DNA of 64,000 bases from positions 3,534,001-3,598,000 of the forward strand of contig NZ_CP012677.1 of NCBI RefSeq assembly GCF_001294625.1. The letters are read 5' to 3'. Positions within the stretch are counted from its first letter, which is position 1. Every line of letters starts with the position of its first letter. Both the position numbers and the translations under genes were made by a program. The DNA comes from Arthrobacter alpinus (GTDB lineage Bacteria > Actinomycetota > Actinomycetes > Actinomycetales > Micrococcaceae). Below are positions 54,385-63,738 of this stretch, piece by piece. The notes beneath the pieces are model-generated. The model ran no database searches, was not told the origin of the DNA, and worked only from the letters and a program-made list of their open reading frames with translations.

Positions 54385-54419
54385 GCGCGGACATGTGTCC
54401 GCGCAGGTGGCAGTGCCAC
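54385..54419 (+). promoter_or_regulatory. Two small hairpins in the probable ftsH leader
   Basis: GCGCGGACA-TG-TGTCCGCGC (54385-54404) and GTGGC-AGT-GCCAC (54407-54419) are adjacent, about 60-90 bp before the ftsH ATG. They may fold in the ftsH leader mRNA or serve as protein-binding sites. The -10 and -35 elements for ftsH are not clear in 54291-54475. Confidence 0.4.
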
Positions 54420-54475
54420 GGATGTGATGTAAAAATATTGGTTGAGCGGGAGGGACGGGGCCTGGCCCCGAACAC

Positions 54476-56548
54476 ATGAAAGTCAAAAAACTCGTCAAGG
54501 GTCCATTCATCTGGATCATTGTGGTGGTTGTGCTCATTGGTGCGGCCTTGGCCACACTGGCCGGCGGCGGCCCAACCCAGATCCAAACCTCCGAGGGCTT
54601 GACCCTGCTCCAGGGCGACAAAGTGGCCTCCGCGAAGGTCTTCGGTTCCGAAGGCCGCGTCGACATGGTCCTGAAGGACGCTTACACGAGTGAATCCGGA
54701 ACCAAGGCCGGCACGGACGTACAGTTTTACTATGGCGGCTACCGCGCCACCACCTTGCCGGACATTATCGACAACGCCAAGCTGAAGTCCTTTGACGACC
54801 AGCCGGCGTCGAACAACTTTTGGTCCAGCATGCTTTCACTGCTGATCCCGTTCGTGCTCATCGGGCTGATCTTCTGGTTCCTGTTCTCGCGCATGCAGGG
54901 CGGCGGCTCCAAGGTCATGCAATTTGGCAAATCCAAGGCCAAGCTCATCACCAAGGACCACCCGCAGGTCACCTTTGCTGATGTTGCCGGTGCCGACGAG
55001 GCCGTGGAAGAACTCCACGAGATCAAGGACTTCCTGCAGAACCCCGCCAAGTTCACCGCCGTGGGCGCCAAGATCCCCAAGGGCGTGCTGCTGTACGGCC
55101 CTCCGGGCACTGGCAAGACCTTGCTGGCCCGCGCCGTCGCCGGCGAGTCCGGCGTGCCGTTCTACTCCATCTCCGGTTCCGACTTCGTGGAGATGTTCGT
55201 CGGTGTGGGTGCTTCACGTGTCCGCGACCTCTTTGAACAGGCCAAGACTAACTCCCCGGCCATCATCTTCGTTGACGAGATCGACGCCGTTGGCCGCCAC
55301 CGCGGCGCAGGCATCGGCGGCGGCAACGACGAACGCGAGCAGACCCTGAACCAGCTGCTGGTGGAAATGGACGGCTTCGACGTCAAGACGAACGTCATCT
55401 TGATTGCCGCCACCAACCGCCCGGACGTGCTGGACCCGGCGCTGCTGCGCCCTGGCCGCTTTGACCGCCAGATCCCCGTGGAGGCCCCCGACCGTTTGGG
55501 GCGCGAGCAAATCCTGCGGGTGCACGCCAAGGGCAAGCCCATGGCCCCCGGCGTCGACCTGAACGCCGTGGCGAAGAAGACGCCCGGCTACACGGGCGCC
55601 GACCTGGCCAACGTGCTTAACGAGGCTGCCCTGCTGACGGCCCGTTCCAACGCCCAGCTCATCGACGACCGGGCCCTGGACGAGTCCATTGACCGCGTCA
55701 TGGCCGGCCCGCAGAAGCGCACCCGCGTCATGAAGGAGTTGGAACGCAAGATCACCGCGTACCACGAGGGCGGCCACGCCCTGGTGGCCGCGGCCATGCA
55801 CAACACGGCACCCGTCACCAAGATCACCATCTTGCCCCGCGGCCGTGCACTCGGCTACACCATGGTGGTCCCCGAGGATGACAAATACTCGATCACTCGC
55901 AACGAACTGCTGGACCAGATGGCGTACGCCATGGGCGGGCGCGTCGCCGAGGAAATCGTTTTCCACGACCCCTCCACAGGCGCCTCGAACGACATTGAAA
56001 AGGCCACCGGGACTGCCCGGGCCATGGTCACCCAGTACGGCATGAGCGAGCGTATCGGCGCCGTTAAACTCGGCGCGGCAGGCGGCGAACCATTCCTTGG
56101 CGCCAGTGCCGGCCACGATAGGGACTATTCCGAATCGGTGGCGGCGATTGTCGATCAGGAAGTGCGCAAGCTGATCGAACAGGCCCACGACGACGCCTAC
56201 GAGGTGCTCATTGAGAACCGCGACATCCTTGACCGTCTGGCCCTGGAATTGTTGGAACGCGAAACCTTGAACCAGAAGGAAATTGCTGAGATCTTCCACG
56301 ATCTGCGCAAGCCGGCCGAGCGCAAGGTGTGGCTGTCCAAGGACACCCGCCCGGTTTCAGATGTGCCACCCGTGATCACGGCGAAGGAGCGTCGCGACGC
56401 CCTGGCTGCCGGTGCGGCGGCCCCGGAGACGGTGTCCCCCCGGGACCAGCTAGCCAGTGCGCACATCGACGGTGAAGTTGATGCGCCGTCCAACGCTCCG
56501 GGCATCGACCTGGGCAAGGACGACACCCCGCAACTGCCGGGACAGTAG
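54476..56548 (+). CDS. ftsH: ATP-dependent zinc metalloprotease FtsH
   Basis: A 690-residue membrane AAA protease. Two N-terminal helices (about 11-30 and 119-139) frame an extracytoplasmic domain. Walker A is GPPGTGKT (208-215), Walker B IIFVDEID (263-270), and the zinc motif is HEGGH (430-434). It degrades membrane and regulatory proteins as a hexamer. The last 70 residues are an acidic, poorly conserved tail. It leads the ftsH-fol gene string; folE follows after 23 bp. Confidence 0.96.
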   Translation: MKVKKLVKGPFIWIIVVVVLIGAALATLAGGGPTQIQTSEGLTLLQGDKVASAKVFGSEGRVDMVLKDAYTSESGTKAGTDVQFYYGGYRATTLPDIIDNAKLKSFDDQPASNNFWSSMLSLLIPFVLIGLIFWFLFSRMQGGGSKVMQFGKSKAKLITKDHPQVTFADVAGADEAVEELHEIKDFLQNPAKFTAVGAKIPKGVLLYGPPGTGKTLLARAVAGESGVPFYSISGSDFVEMFVGVGASRVRDLFEQAKTNSPAIIFVDEIDAVGRHRGAGIGGGNDEREQTLNQLLVEMDGFDVKTNVILIAATNRPDVLDPALLRPGRFDRQIPVEAPDRLGREQILRVHAKGKPMAPGVDLNAVAKKTPGYTGADLANVLNEAALLTARSNAQLIDDRALDESIDRVMAGPQKRTRVMKELERKITAYHEGGHALVAAAMHNTAPVTKITILPRGRALGYTMVVPEDDKYSITRNELLDQMAYAMGGRVAEEIVFHDPSTGASNDIEKATGTARAMVTQYGMSERIGAVKLGAAGGEPFLGASAGHDRDYSESVAAIVDQEVRKLIEQAHDDAYEVLIENRDILDRLALELLERETLNQKEIAEIFHDLRKPAERKVWLSKDTRPVSDVPPVITAKERRDALAAGAAAPETVSPRDQLASAHIDGEVDAPSNAPGIDLGKDDTPQLPGQ

Positions 56549-56571
56549 TAATCGGCGATAGGATCACATCC

Positions 56572-57210
56572 GTGACTGATTACAACGAGGGACAAGAGTC
56601 CGTGCAGGGCGGCACCACCGGTGCCGCCCTGCCAGGCGACAAACACCCCGTGGACCTGCCTCGCATTGAGGCAGCTGTTCGGGAGATTCTGCTGGCCATC
56701 GGGGAGGACCCCGAACGCAGCGGCTTGCTGGAGACCCCCAAACGTGTGGCCAAAGCTTATGCGGAGGTGTTCTCCGGCATCCATCAAGACCCGGCGGGGA
56801 TCTTGGGCACCACCTTTGACATTGCGCACCAGGAAATGGTGCTCGTGAAGGACATCCCGTTCTACTCCACCTGCGAACACCATTTGGTGCCGTTCCACGG
56901 CAGCGCCCATGTGGGCTACATCCCGGGCGCGGACGGCAGGGTTACCGGGCTGAGCAAATTGGCCCGTCTGGTGGACCTATTCGCCAAACGCCCACAAGTG
57001 CAAGAACGCCTGACCACCCAGATCGCCGACGCCCTCGTGGAACACCTCAAACCAGCAGGTGCAATCGTCGTCGTCGAATGTGAACACATGTGCATGTCCA
57101 TGCGTGGCGTGCGTAAACCAGGGGCCAAGACCGTCACCAGTGCGGTGCGCGGTTCGCTTCATGAGCCCGCAACCCGGGCCGAAGCCATGAGCTTGATTCT
57201 CGGAAGGTAA
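56572..57210 (+). CDS. folE: GTP cyclohydrolase I
   Basis: A 212-residue FolE type I enzyme making 7,8-dihydroneopterin triphosphate, the first step of folate synthesis. Zinc ligands appear in [12 protein letters not shown] and [18 protein letters not shown], and [20 protein letters not shown] is the family signature. It starts at GTG 56572 and lies 10 bp before folP. Confidence 0.96.
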   Translation: MTDYNEGQESVQGGTTGAALPGDKHPVDLPRIEAAVREILLAIGEDPERSGLLETPKRVAKAYAEVFSGIHQDPAGILGTTFDIAHQEMVLVKDIPFYSTCEHHLVPFHGSAHVGYIPGADGRVTGLSKLARLVDLFAKRPQVQERLTTQIADALVEHLKPAGAIVVVECEHMCMSMRGVRKPGAKTVTSAVRGSLHEPATRAEAMSLILGR

Positions 57211-57220
57211 GAAACACACA

Positions 57221-58177
57221 ATGGATTCCCTCGCAGCCGCACCCGGAACCGGGCCGGCAACAACACCGCTGCCAGTTCTTCGGGCCAGGACCGCTTTCGC
57301 GTCGTATGCCAGCTTGCCCACCAACCGCGCCGTGGTCATGGGGATCTTGAACTGTACCCCCGATTCCTTCAGCGATGGGGGCGAGTACAACTCCGTCGAC
57401 ACCGCCATCGCGCACGGTCTGCGCATGTACTACGGCGGAGCTGACATCATTGACGTCGGTGGCGAGTCAACCCGCCCCGGCGCGCAAGAAGTTGACGAGT
57501 TGGAGGAACAGCGGCGCATCCTGCCGGTCATCCAGACACTGGCCAAGGCTGGCGCGCTGGTAAGTGTGGACACCCGCCACGCCTCCACCGCCGCCTTAGC
57601 GCTGGACGCAGGCGCCGGACTGATCAATGACGTTTCCGGCAACAATGTGCACCCCGACATGATCGCCTTGATCGCCGAACGTGAGGTCCCGTACGTGCTC
57701 ATGCACAGTCGCGGGGACTCCCGCTCGATGGATTCACTGACCCAATACACTGACGTCGTGGACGACGTGGTGCGGGAACTGGGCGAACTCCGTGAGCGTT
57801 TTTACGCCGCCGGTGTCAAGCCGGAGCAGCTCATCCTGGACCCGGGTATCGGCTTCTCCAAGAACGCCGAGCAGAACTGGGAATTGCTGGCCAACCTTGA
57901 TGCGGTGGTTTCTATGGGCAATAGGGTGCTGGTCGGCACCTCGCGCAAACGCTTCTTGGGCTCACTGCTCACCACGGCCGGCAAGGCTGCGGCGCCGAAG
58001 GAGCGTGACGACGCGACATCAGCGACCACCGCCCTTGCCGCGGCGCAAGGTATCTGGGGTGTTCGCGTGCACGACGTCGGCGCCAGCCTGGACGCTGCCA
58101 AGGTCGCCGCCCGCCAGTTGTTGGGAAAGCAAAATCGTTCAGCACGGTTGGCTGCCGCTGGCCAGGACACGCAGTGA
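57221..58177 (+). CDS. folP: Dihydropteroate synthase
   Basis: A 318-residue TIM-barrel enzyme that joins p-aminobenzoate to the pterin pyrophosphate. The signatures MGILNCTPDSFSDGGEY and DVGGESTRPGAQEVDE are clear, with DPGIGFSKNAEQN and GTSRKRFLGSLL further on. It is the target of sulfonamides. It has an extra 30-residue polar N-terminus. The stop overlaps the folB GTG by 4 bp. Confidence 0.96.
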   Translation: MDSLAAAPGTGPATTPLPVLRARTAFASYASLPTNRAVVMGILNCTPDSFSDGGEYNSVDTAIAHGLRMYYGGADIIDVGGESTRPGAQEVDELEEQRRILPVIQTLAKAGALVSVDTRHASTAALALDAGAGLINDVSGNNVHPDMIALIAEREVPYVLMHSRGDSRSMDSLTQYTDVVDDVVRELGELRERFYAAGVKPEQLILDPGIGFSKNAEQNWELLANLDAVVSMGNRVLVGTSRKRFLGSLLTTAGKAAAPKERDDATSATTALAAAQGIWGVRVHDVGASLDAAKVAARQLLGKQNRSARLAAAGQDTQ

Positions 58178-58560
58178 ACCCTGCTGACACCATCACCCTC
58201 TCCGGGATCACCGCCATTGGCTACCATGGCGTTTTTGACTTTGAAAAACGCGACGGCCAACCCTTTGTGGTGGACGCGGTGATGCACGCGGACCTCGGTG
58301 CGGCCGCTGCAACGGATGACCTGGCCAAGACAGCCCACTATGGAGACGTGGCAGACACCATCGTGGCGCTAATACGTGGCGACGCCCACGCCCTGATCGA
58401 GACCCTCGCGGTGCGCATCGCCGAGGCGATCCTGGCCGGATTCCCCGTCGTGTCCGCCGTCGAAGTGACGGTGCACAAGCCCAAGGCGCCCATCCAGGTG
58501 CCCTTTGGAGACGTGAGTATCAAGGTCTTCCGTAGCAGGGCCGCTGGGAGCGGTGCGTGA
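58174..58560 (+). CDS. folB: Dihydroneopterin aldolase
   Basis: A 128-residue FolB enzyme that cleaves dihydroneopterin to hydroxymethyl-dihydropterin and glycolaldehyde. ITAIGYHGVFDFEKRDGQPFVVD contains the substrate residues (only its first part is needed for recognition: GYHGVFDFEK), and EVTVHKPKAPIQVPFGDVSI holds the catalytic Lys. GTG start overlapping folP; its own stop overlaps folK by 4 bp. Confidence 0.95.
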   Translation: MNPADTITLSGITAIGYHGVFDFEKRDGQPFVVDAVMHADLGAAAATDDLAKTAHYGDVADTIVALIRGDAHALIETLAVRIAEAILAGFPVVSAVEVTVHKPKAPIQVPFGDVSIKVFRSRAAGSGA

Positions 58561-59090
58561 GCGCCACCCGCCCGCTCACGCGCGCCATCCTGGCCCTGGG
58601 CAGCAACCTCGGTGAGCGGCGTGGCACACTGTCGGCCGCCGTCGGCGATCTGGTGGACCGCCCGGAAGTCCGCCTGGTGGATGTTTCCCCTGTGGTCTCC
58701 ACTACGGCTGTGGGAGGGCCGCCGGGACAGCCGGACTTTTTGAACATGGTCATTGCGGTGGACACCTCCTTTGACCCGTATGAACTTTTAGCGCATTGCC
58801 AGAGCGTTGAGTTGGCACATCATCGGGTTCGTGAGGTCCGCTGGGCGGCACGGACCCTGGATGTCGATGTCATCAGCTATGGGGACGTTGTCAGCGAAGA
58901 CCCCGTGTTGACCCTGCCGCATCCGCGTGCAGCCCAGCGGGCCTTTGTGCTGTATCCGTGGGCGCTGATGGACCCGCAAGCAGTCCTTTCCGGTCACCTG
59001 GTCTCTGAACTGGCGGCCGCAGCACCGGATATGCGCGGGATCGTGCATGCGGAGCTTGTGTCCTTGGAACCGGAAGACCCGCAAGGCTAG
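58557..59090 (+). CDS. folK: HPPK, 2-amino-4-hydroxy-6-hydroxymethyldihydropteridine pyrophosphokinase
   Basis: A 177-residue FolK enzyme that transfers pyrophosphate from ATP to the pterin. ILALGSNLGERRG and VREVRWAARTLDVDVISYGD are the family motifs, and LPHPRAAQRAFVLYPWA follows. GTG start overlapping folB. The folE-P-B-K genes form a full operon for the pterin branch. Confidence 0.95.
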   Translation: MSATRPLTRAILALGSNLGERRGTLSAAVGDLVDRPEVRLVDVSPVVSTTAVGGPPGQPDFLNMVIAVDTSFDPYELLAHCQSVELAHHRVREVRWAARTLDVDVISYGDVVSEDPVLTLPHPRAAQRAFVLYPWALMDPQAVLSGHLVSELAAAAPDMRGIVHAELVSLEPEDPQG

Positions 59091-59194
59091 GTCCTTGCTC
59101 CGACGCATCTAGACCATCGAATATCGCGGCGCCCGGTAGAAAAAACGGCTACGGTTGAGCCAGTAGTCCCAACGCATTTTGGTGAGGCAAAAAC

Positions 59195-59710
59195 ATGAAG
59201 AGCACAATGCGGACCATCCGGCCTGCATGGTTGATTGTGGTAACCGTCGTCCTGGCCGTGCTTGGTTGGGTTGGCACGGTGCTTTCCTCTCGCGCCAGCA
59301 TGGCCTTGCCAGTTTTGCCCCTGAGCTCGCTGATCACCATGGGATTGATCGTGGTGGTGTGCTGGATCCTTGGGCTCAAGGTCCGCCGCTGGCGCGACGG
59401 GAAACGGGACAAGGAGCTGGACCCGTTGCTGGCAGCGCGGACAGTGGTCCTGGCCCAGGCCTGTGCGTACGCCGGCGCGGTTTTGTTCGGCTGGCATTTG
59501 GGCATCTTGTTGAACCAGGTTCCCACCATCTCGATGCGCGCTGACCTTGGTATCGTCTGGCAACTGTTGGCCATGATGGCTGGTGGCTTGTGCATGGTTG
59601 CCACGGGTGTTGTGGTGGAGCGGTTTTGCAAACTTCCCCCCGACGACACCGAGCTGGGTGCCGAGCCCAAGGAGAAGCGCGAAACGCATGGGAAGGAAGG
59701 GTATGCCTAA
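59195..59710 (+). CDS. DUF3180 membrane protein
   Basis: A 171-residue protein with four membrane helices (about 10-30, 45-63, 84-104, 118-142) and a charged C-terminal tail. It matches the actinobacterial DUF3180 family, found almost always just after folK; its role is unknown. It follows folK by 104 bp, so it may have its own promoter. Its stop overlaps the next gene by 8 bp. Confidence 0.85.
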   Translation: MKSTMRTIRPAWLIVVTVVLAVLGWVGTVLSSRASMALPVLPLSSLITMGLIVVVCWILGLKVRRWRDGKRDKELDPLLAARTVVLAQACAYAGAVLFGWHLGILLNQVPTISMRADLGIVWQLLAMMAGGLCMVATGVVVERFCKLPPDDTELGAEPKEKRETHGKEGYA

Positions 59711-60233
59711 AACCATGAAAGGCACCGTCACTTCCATTGACCCCAGTGACGTGAGGTTTTTGCAGGTCTCTGACAAGCTCATTCCCGCCCGCCTCATTGA
59801 GCGCGGACTGGGCGGGCTGGTGTTCCTCGCCATTGGCGCGCTCCCGCTTGTCCTGCGGCTTACAGGGGTGTGGGGTACTTACCCGGCCTGGCTGGCCTGG
59901 GGCGTCCCTGCCGTGGTTTTGCTGATTGTGCTGTGGGTGCTGTTACTGGTGCCCCGCCAAGTGCGGGCCATTGGCTATGCCGAACGTAATGAGGACCTGC
60001 TGATCCGTCACGGCATCATGTTCCACCGCGTCATGGTGGTCCCCTATGGCCGGATGCAATACGTGGATGTCACCATGGGCCCGCTGGAACGCATGCTCGG
60101 CCTGAGCAGCATTCACCTGCACACGGCCTCGCCCGGCACCAATGCCATAATCTTTGGGCTGCCTGCCGCGGAGGCTTCCCGGCTGCGCGAGCAGCTTTCC
60201 GCCCGCGGTGAGGCGAAACTGGCCGGGCTGTGA
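59703..60233 (+). CDS. Bacterial PH-domain membrane protein (YdbS-like)
   Basis: A 176-residue protein with two adjacent membrane helices (about 39-85) and one bPH_2 domain, with RHGIMFHRVMVVPYGRMQYV and MLGLSSIHLHTAS. The start ATG 59703 has GGAAGG upstream and overlaps DUF3180. YdbS/YdbT pairs have been linked to membrane stress and resistance to antimicrobial compounds; the exact function is not known. It is translationally coupled to the next gene by a 4-bp overlap. Confidence 0.87.
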   Translation: MPKTMKGTVTSIDPSDVRFLQVSDKLIPARLIERGLGGLVFLAIGALPLVLRLTGVWGTYPAWLAWGVPAVVLLIVLWVLLLVPRQVRAIGYAERNEDLLIRHGIMFHRVMVVPYGRMQYVDVTMGPLERMLGLSSIHLHTASPGTNAIIFGLPAAEASRLREQLSARGEAKLAGL

Positions 60234-61768
60234 GCGGGCAACAACCACACCCCCGGAAGACCGAGCACTTGGTAGAGGGGCGGTTTCACACCGACGGCGA
60301 GGAAACGTGGCACCGGGTCCACCCTGTCTCGCCCCTGGTTCGCAGCTGGGTCGCCATCGCGGCAGTGCTGTTCATCTTTGGCCGGAACACCCTCGATTCT
60401 CTGTTCACCACCGGGTCAAATGGTCCTGTTTTGAGCAACGCTCCCGCAGCGCTCATCCTCGCGGTAGTGGTTGTGGTGGTGGCGATTTTTGGTTTCAGCT
60501 TCTTCCTGTCTTGGCGCTTCACCCGCTACCAGGTCACCGACCAGCACGTCCACATCAACTCCGGGGTGATCTTCCGCCAGCAACGCCGTGCTCGGATAGA
60601 CAGGGTCCAGGCGATCGACGTCGTGCAGCCCCTGCTGGCACGTGCATTCGGGCTCGCCGAGCTGAAATTTGATGTGGCCGACGGCGGGAAGTCGGCCATG
60701 AGACTGTCTTTCCTCAAACTGGATGAGGCCAAACGGTTGCGTGCGGCCATCCTGGCCCGGGCGTCAGGGGCCGTCATTGACCCCGACGCCCCGTCGACTG
60801 TTGCGGAGGCACCGGAGACAGCTATCTTGGCGCTCTCACCAGGACGGATTATCGGCTCGGTGATGTTCGGCAGCCTTACGGTTGCCACTGCCCTAACATT
60901 GGCTCCCATTGTTGCCCTGGCCATATGGTTCAAGGAAACCAGTCTCCTTTTCGCTGGCTTCCCGATCCTTCTTGGCTTTGTTGCCGCCTATTGGAAAGCC
61001 ATCACCGGCGACTTTAACTTCAGGGTGGCGCTCTCACCCGACGGAGTTCGCCTGCATTATGGCATGTTGGAAACCCGGGCGCAAACTATCCCGCCCGGGC
61101 GGGTGCAGGCCGTTGGTATCAGCCAGGGCCCGCTGTGGCGGCCCTTTGGTTGGTACCGGGTCCATGTCAACGTGGCCGGTTACGGTCACGAGAACTCGGA
61201 GCACGGCTCACGGACAGTCCTGCTACCTGCCGGGACCATCGATGAAGTGATGGCCGTCCTTGGGCTGGTGTTCCCGGATCCCGGGGTTGAGAACCCCTTT
61301 GAGGTCTTTACCGCCGGTCTGCGCGGACCCGCCACGGAGCACGGCTTTGTCCACTCGCCACGGTCCGCGCGCTGGATCGACCCCCTCACGTGGAGGTACA
61401 ACGCGTTCCGGGCCACCGAAACGGCGTTGTTGTGCCGCCACGGGATCATCTTCCGCCGCCTTCAGGTGGTCCCGCACGAGCGCACCCAATCCATCAGCCT
61501 GCGCCAGGGCCCCCTCATGGCAGTACTCGGGTTGGTCGATTTCGAGCTCCACTCCACAGTGGGCCCCATCCGGCCAGTGGTGCGCCACATGGCCCTGGCT
61601 AACGGCCGCCAACTTTTCGACGAACAAGCGGCCCGGGCCGCAACCGCCCGCCGCCTCCACTCGTCCGAGCGCTGGCTTGCCCCGGCGGTGGTCGAGCCCC
61701 CGGTGGTCGAGCTTATGCAGGCCCCTTATCCGAAGAACAACTTTCAGGAGCAACATCGTGGCGATTAA
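60230..61768 (+). CDS. Bacterial PH-domain membrane protein with repeated bPH_2 domains (YdbT-like)
   Basis: A 512-residue protein with membrane helix pairs and repeated bPH_2 domains, seen as INSGVIFRQQRRARIDRVQA (about residue 107), LHYGMLETRAQTIPPGRVQA (about 278) and RHGIIFRRLQVVPHERTQSI (about 400). It is the large partner of the preceding protein. It starts at GTG. Near its 3' end a short direct repeat GGTGGTCGAGC encodes VVEPPVVEL. Confidence 0.87.
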   Translation: MSGQQPHPRKTEHLVEGRFHTDGEETWHRVHPVSPLVRSWVAIAAVLFIFGRNTLDSLFTTGSNGPVLSNAPAALILAVVVVVVAIFGFSFFLSWRFTRYQVTDQHVHINSGVIFRQQRRARIDRVQAIDVVQPLLARAFGLAELKFDVADGGKSAMRLSFLKLDEAKRLRAAILARASGAVIDPDAPSTVAEAPETAILALSPGRIIGSVMFGSLTVATALTLAPIVALAIWFKETSLLFAGFPILLGFVAAYWKAITGDFNFRVALSPDGVRLHYGMLETRAQTIPPGRVQAVGISQGPLWRPFGWYRVHVNVAGYGHENSEHGSRTVLLPAGTIDEVMAVLGLVFPDPGVENPFEVFTAGLRGPATEHGFVHSPRSARWIDPLTWRYNAFRATETALLCRHGIIFRRLQVVPHERTQSISLRQGPLMAVLGLVDFELHSTVGPIRPVVRHMALANGRQLFDEQAARAATARRLHSSERWLAPAVVEPPVVELMQAPYPKNNFQEQHRGD

Positions 61769-62681
61769 GCCTGGACGCCTCGGCGTTGGAATTATTGGTG
61801 CAGGGAAGGTCGGGGCCGTGTTGGGGGCCGCCTTGCGGGCGGCAGGGCACGCCGTCGTCGGCGTTTCAGCTGTTTCTCAGGCGTCACTGGACCGTGCCGA
61901 ATTGCTGCTACCCGGAGTTCCGGTTCTAGAGATCCCGGACATAGTGGATCGCTCCGAGTTGGTATTGCTGGCGGTCCCTGACGACGCGCTGCCGGATCTG
62001 GTGGCCGGTCTGGCGAAAACTGGGGCCTGGCAAACGGGCCAGCTGGTGGCGCACACCTCCGGACGGTACGGCGTGTCTGTCCTGGCCCCTGTGAAGGCCG
62101 CCGGCGGTATTGTCTTGGCACTGCATCCTGCCATGACGTTCACCGGGATGAGCCTGGATCTGACCCGCCTGGTGGATTGCACGTTCGGCATCACAGCAGA
62201 AGCCGCCATGCTGCCCATCGCACAAGCGTTGGTGGTGGAGATGGGGGCCGAGCCGGTGGTCATCGCCGAGGCTGACCGTGTCCTCTACCATGCGGCCCTG
62301 GCCCATTCGGCCAACCACCTGGTCACTATCGTGGCGCAGGCCGCGCAGATCCTCGGTGACATCGGAGTGGAGTCACCCAACCAGGTTCTGGGCCCGCTGC
62401 TGCGGGCCGCCCTGGAAAACGCCCTGGCCGGGGGGGAATCGGCACTGACGGGTCCTGTGGCGCGTGGCGACGCCGGAACAGTGCAGGCCCACACCCAGGC
62501 GCTGCGCGAACATGCCTTGGATACTGGCTCCGCGGACATCGTGGAAGCTTATTTGGCACTGTCTGCGGCGACGGCGGCGCGTGCTGCACGGCGCGGAAAA
62601 CTGTCCGCCGAGGCGTACCTGGGCATTCAGGCCGCCCTCTCCGAGGACGACGGCCACGCCGCAGATTCGCCCGAAAACTGA
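61758..62681 (+). CDS. Rossmann-like and DUF2520 domain oxidoreductase-like protein
   Basis: A 307-residue protein with an N-terminal NAD(P)-binding fold (GVGIIGAGKVGAVLGAALRA, about 8-27) and a C-terminal helical DUF2520 domain with LYHAALAHSANHLVTIVA. The overall layout is like ketopantoate and related reductases. It is immediately before panC, 60 bp apart, which suggests a step in pantothenate synthesis. GTG start with AGGAG seven bases upstream; 11-bp overlap with the PH gene. Confidence 0.87.
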   Translation: MAIKPGRLGVGIIGAGKVGAVLGAALRAAGHAVVGVSAVSQASLDRAELLLPGVPVLEIPDIVDRSELVLLAVPDDALPDLVAGLAKTGAWQTGQLVAHTSGRYGVSVLAPVKAAGGIVLALHPAMTFTGMSLDLTRLVDCTFGITAEAAMLPIAQALVVEMGAEPVVIAEADRVLYHAALAHSANHLVTIVAQAAQILGDIGVESPNQVLGPLLRAALENALAGGESALTGPVARGDAGTVQAHTQALREHALDTGSADIVEAYLALSAATAARAARRGKLSAEAYLGIQAALSEDDGHAADSPEN

Positions 62682-62741
62682 ACCTGACAGCACGGAATCC
62701 GCGAACTGCCCAAATCCATAAGTAGAAAGTAGCGATTGAGC

Positions 62742-63674
62742 ATGAGCATCACAGTGGTTTCTACCATTGCAGAACTGAAGGCCTTGAGCGCCGACTTGTT
62801 GGCTCGAGACGTACGGGGTGAGGCGTCTGGGCGCACCCCCGGCACGTTGGGATTGGTGCCCACCATGGGTGCCCTGCACAGAGGGCACGCGGAACTGGCC
62901 AAAACGGCGCTCGGAGAAAACGCTGTCGTGGTGGTAAGCGTGTTTGTCAATCCGTTGCAATTTGGTGACGCCACGGATTTGGCTCGTTACCCGCGCACCA
63001 CCGAGGCGGACCTGGCGCTTCTTGACGAGGCCGGCGTGGACATCATGTTCGCCCCGTCGGCGCAGGAGATGTACCCGGGTGGTGAGCCTGGCGTTCGGGT
63101 CACGGCAGGAGAACTCGGCGAGCTGTATGAGGGTGCCTCAAGGCCCGGGCACTTTGACGGTGCCTTGACGGTGGTGGCGAAACTCTTGCACGTTGGCCGT
63201 CCGGACACGGGGCTTGCCCCCGCGGGCCAGGATGGCCGGCACGCCTACAGGGCGTATTTTGGCCAGAAGGACGCACAGCAGCTGGCCCTGGTGCGGCGCA
63301 TGGTGGCTGACCTGAACTTTCCGGTGGACATTGTGGCCGTGCCTACCGTCCGTGACGAGGATGGCCTGGCCTTGTCCAGCCGCAACCGCTTCCTCTCGGG
63401 GGAGGAGCGCGACTCCGCCCTGGTGCTTTCCCGTGCGCTGCGCCTGCTGAAACGGCGTGCACTTGCGCACGAACCCCTCGACATCGCCTCCGTCGAGGCC
63501 CTGGTCCACAGTGCACCCGGGGTGGACCTGGACTATTTGGAAGTGGTGCATCCGCAGACACTGGCCGTCCGGGCCGAGAACTGCCAGGACACCCCTTTCA
63601 CCGGCCAGGCGCTGGCACTCATCGCCGCAAAGGTGGGCCCGGTCAGGCTCATCGACAACCAGCCCCTGGGGTAG
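62742..63674 (+). CDS. panC: Pantoate-beta-alanine ligase (pantothenate synthetase)
   Basis: A 310-residue ATP-dependent ligase that joins pantoate and beta-alanine. The nucleotidyl-binding motif is [47 protein letters not shown] and [16 protein letters not shown] are further signatures. A TTG two codons upstream is an alternative start. An insertion [18 protein letters not shown] lies before the FGQKD motif. No panB or panD is visible in the window. Confidence 0.95.
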   Translation: MSITVVSTIAELKALSADLLARDVRGEASGRTPGTLGLVPTMGALHRGHAELAKTALGENAVVVVSVFVNPLQFGDATDLARYPRTTEADLALLDEAGVDIMFAPSAQEMYPGGEPGVRVTAGELGELYEGASRPGHFDGALTVVAKLLHVGRPDTGLAPAGQDGRHAYRAYFGQKDAQQLALVRRMVADLNFPVDIVAVPTVRDEDGLALSSRNRFLSGEERDSALVLSRALRLLKRRALAHEPLDIASVEALVHSAPGVDLDYLEVVHPQTLAVRAENCQDTPFTGQALALIAAKVGPVRLIDNQPLG

Positions 63675-63676
63675 CC

Positions 63677-63733
63677 GCGACTTCGCAGTTCGCGCCCTAA
63701 AGATCGGCTTTAAGGGCTCGAGCTGCGAGGTCA
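63677..63733. terminator. Inverted repeat between convergent panC and PfkB kinase genes
   Basis: GCGACTTCGCAG pairs with CTGCGAGGTCAC, and GCCCTAAAG with CTTTAAGGGC, around an ATCGG loop. It fills the gap between two converging stops and probably acts on both transcripts. Confidence 0.65.
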
Positions 63734-63738
63734 CGACT

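Noticed and set aside
55214..56299. A 361-codon minus-strand frame inside ftsH
   Set aside because: Antisense to a strongly conserved gene, His/Gly/Val-rich, no family similarity.
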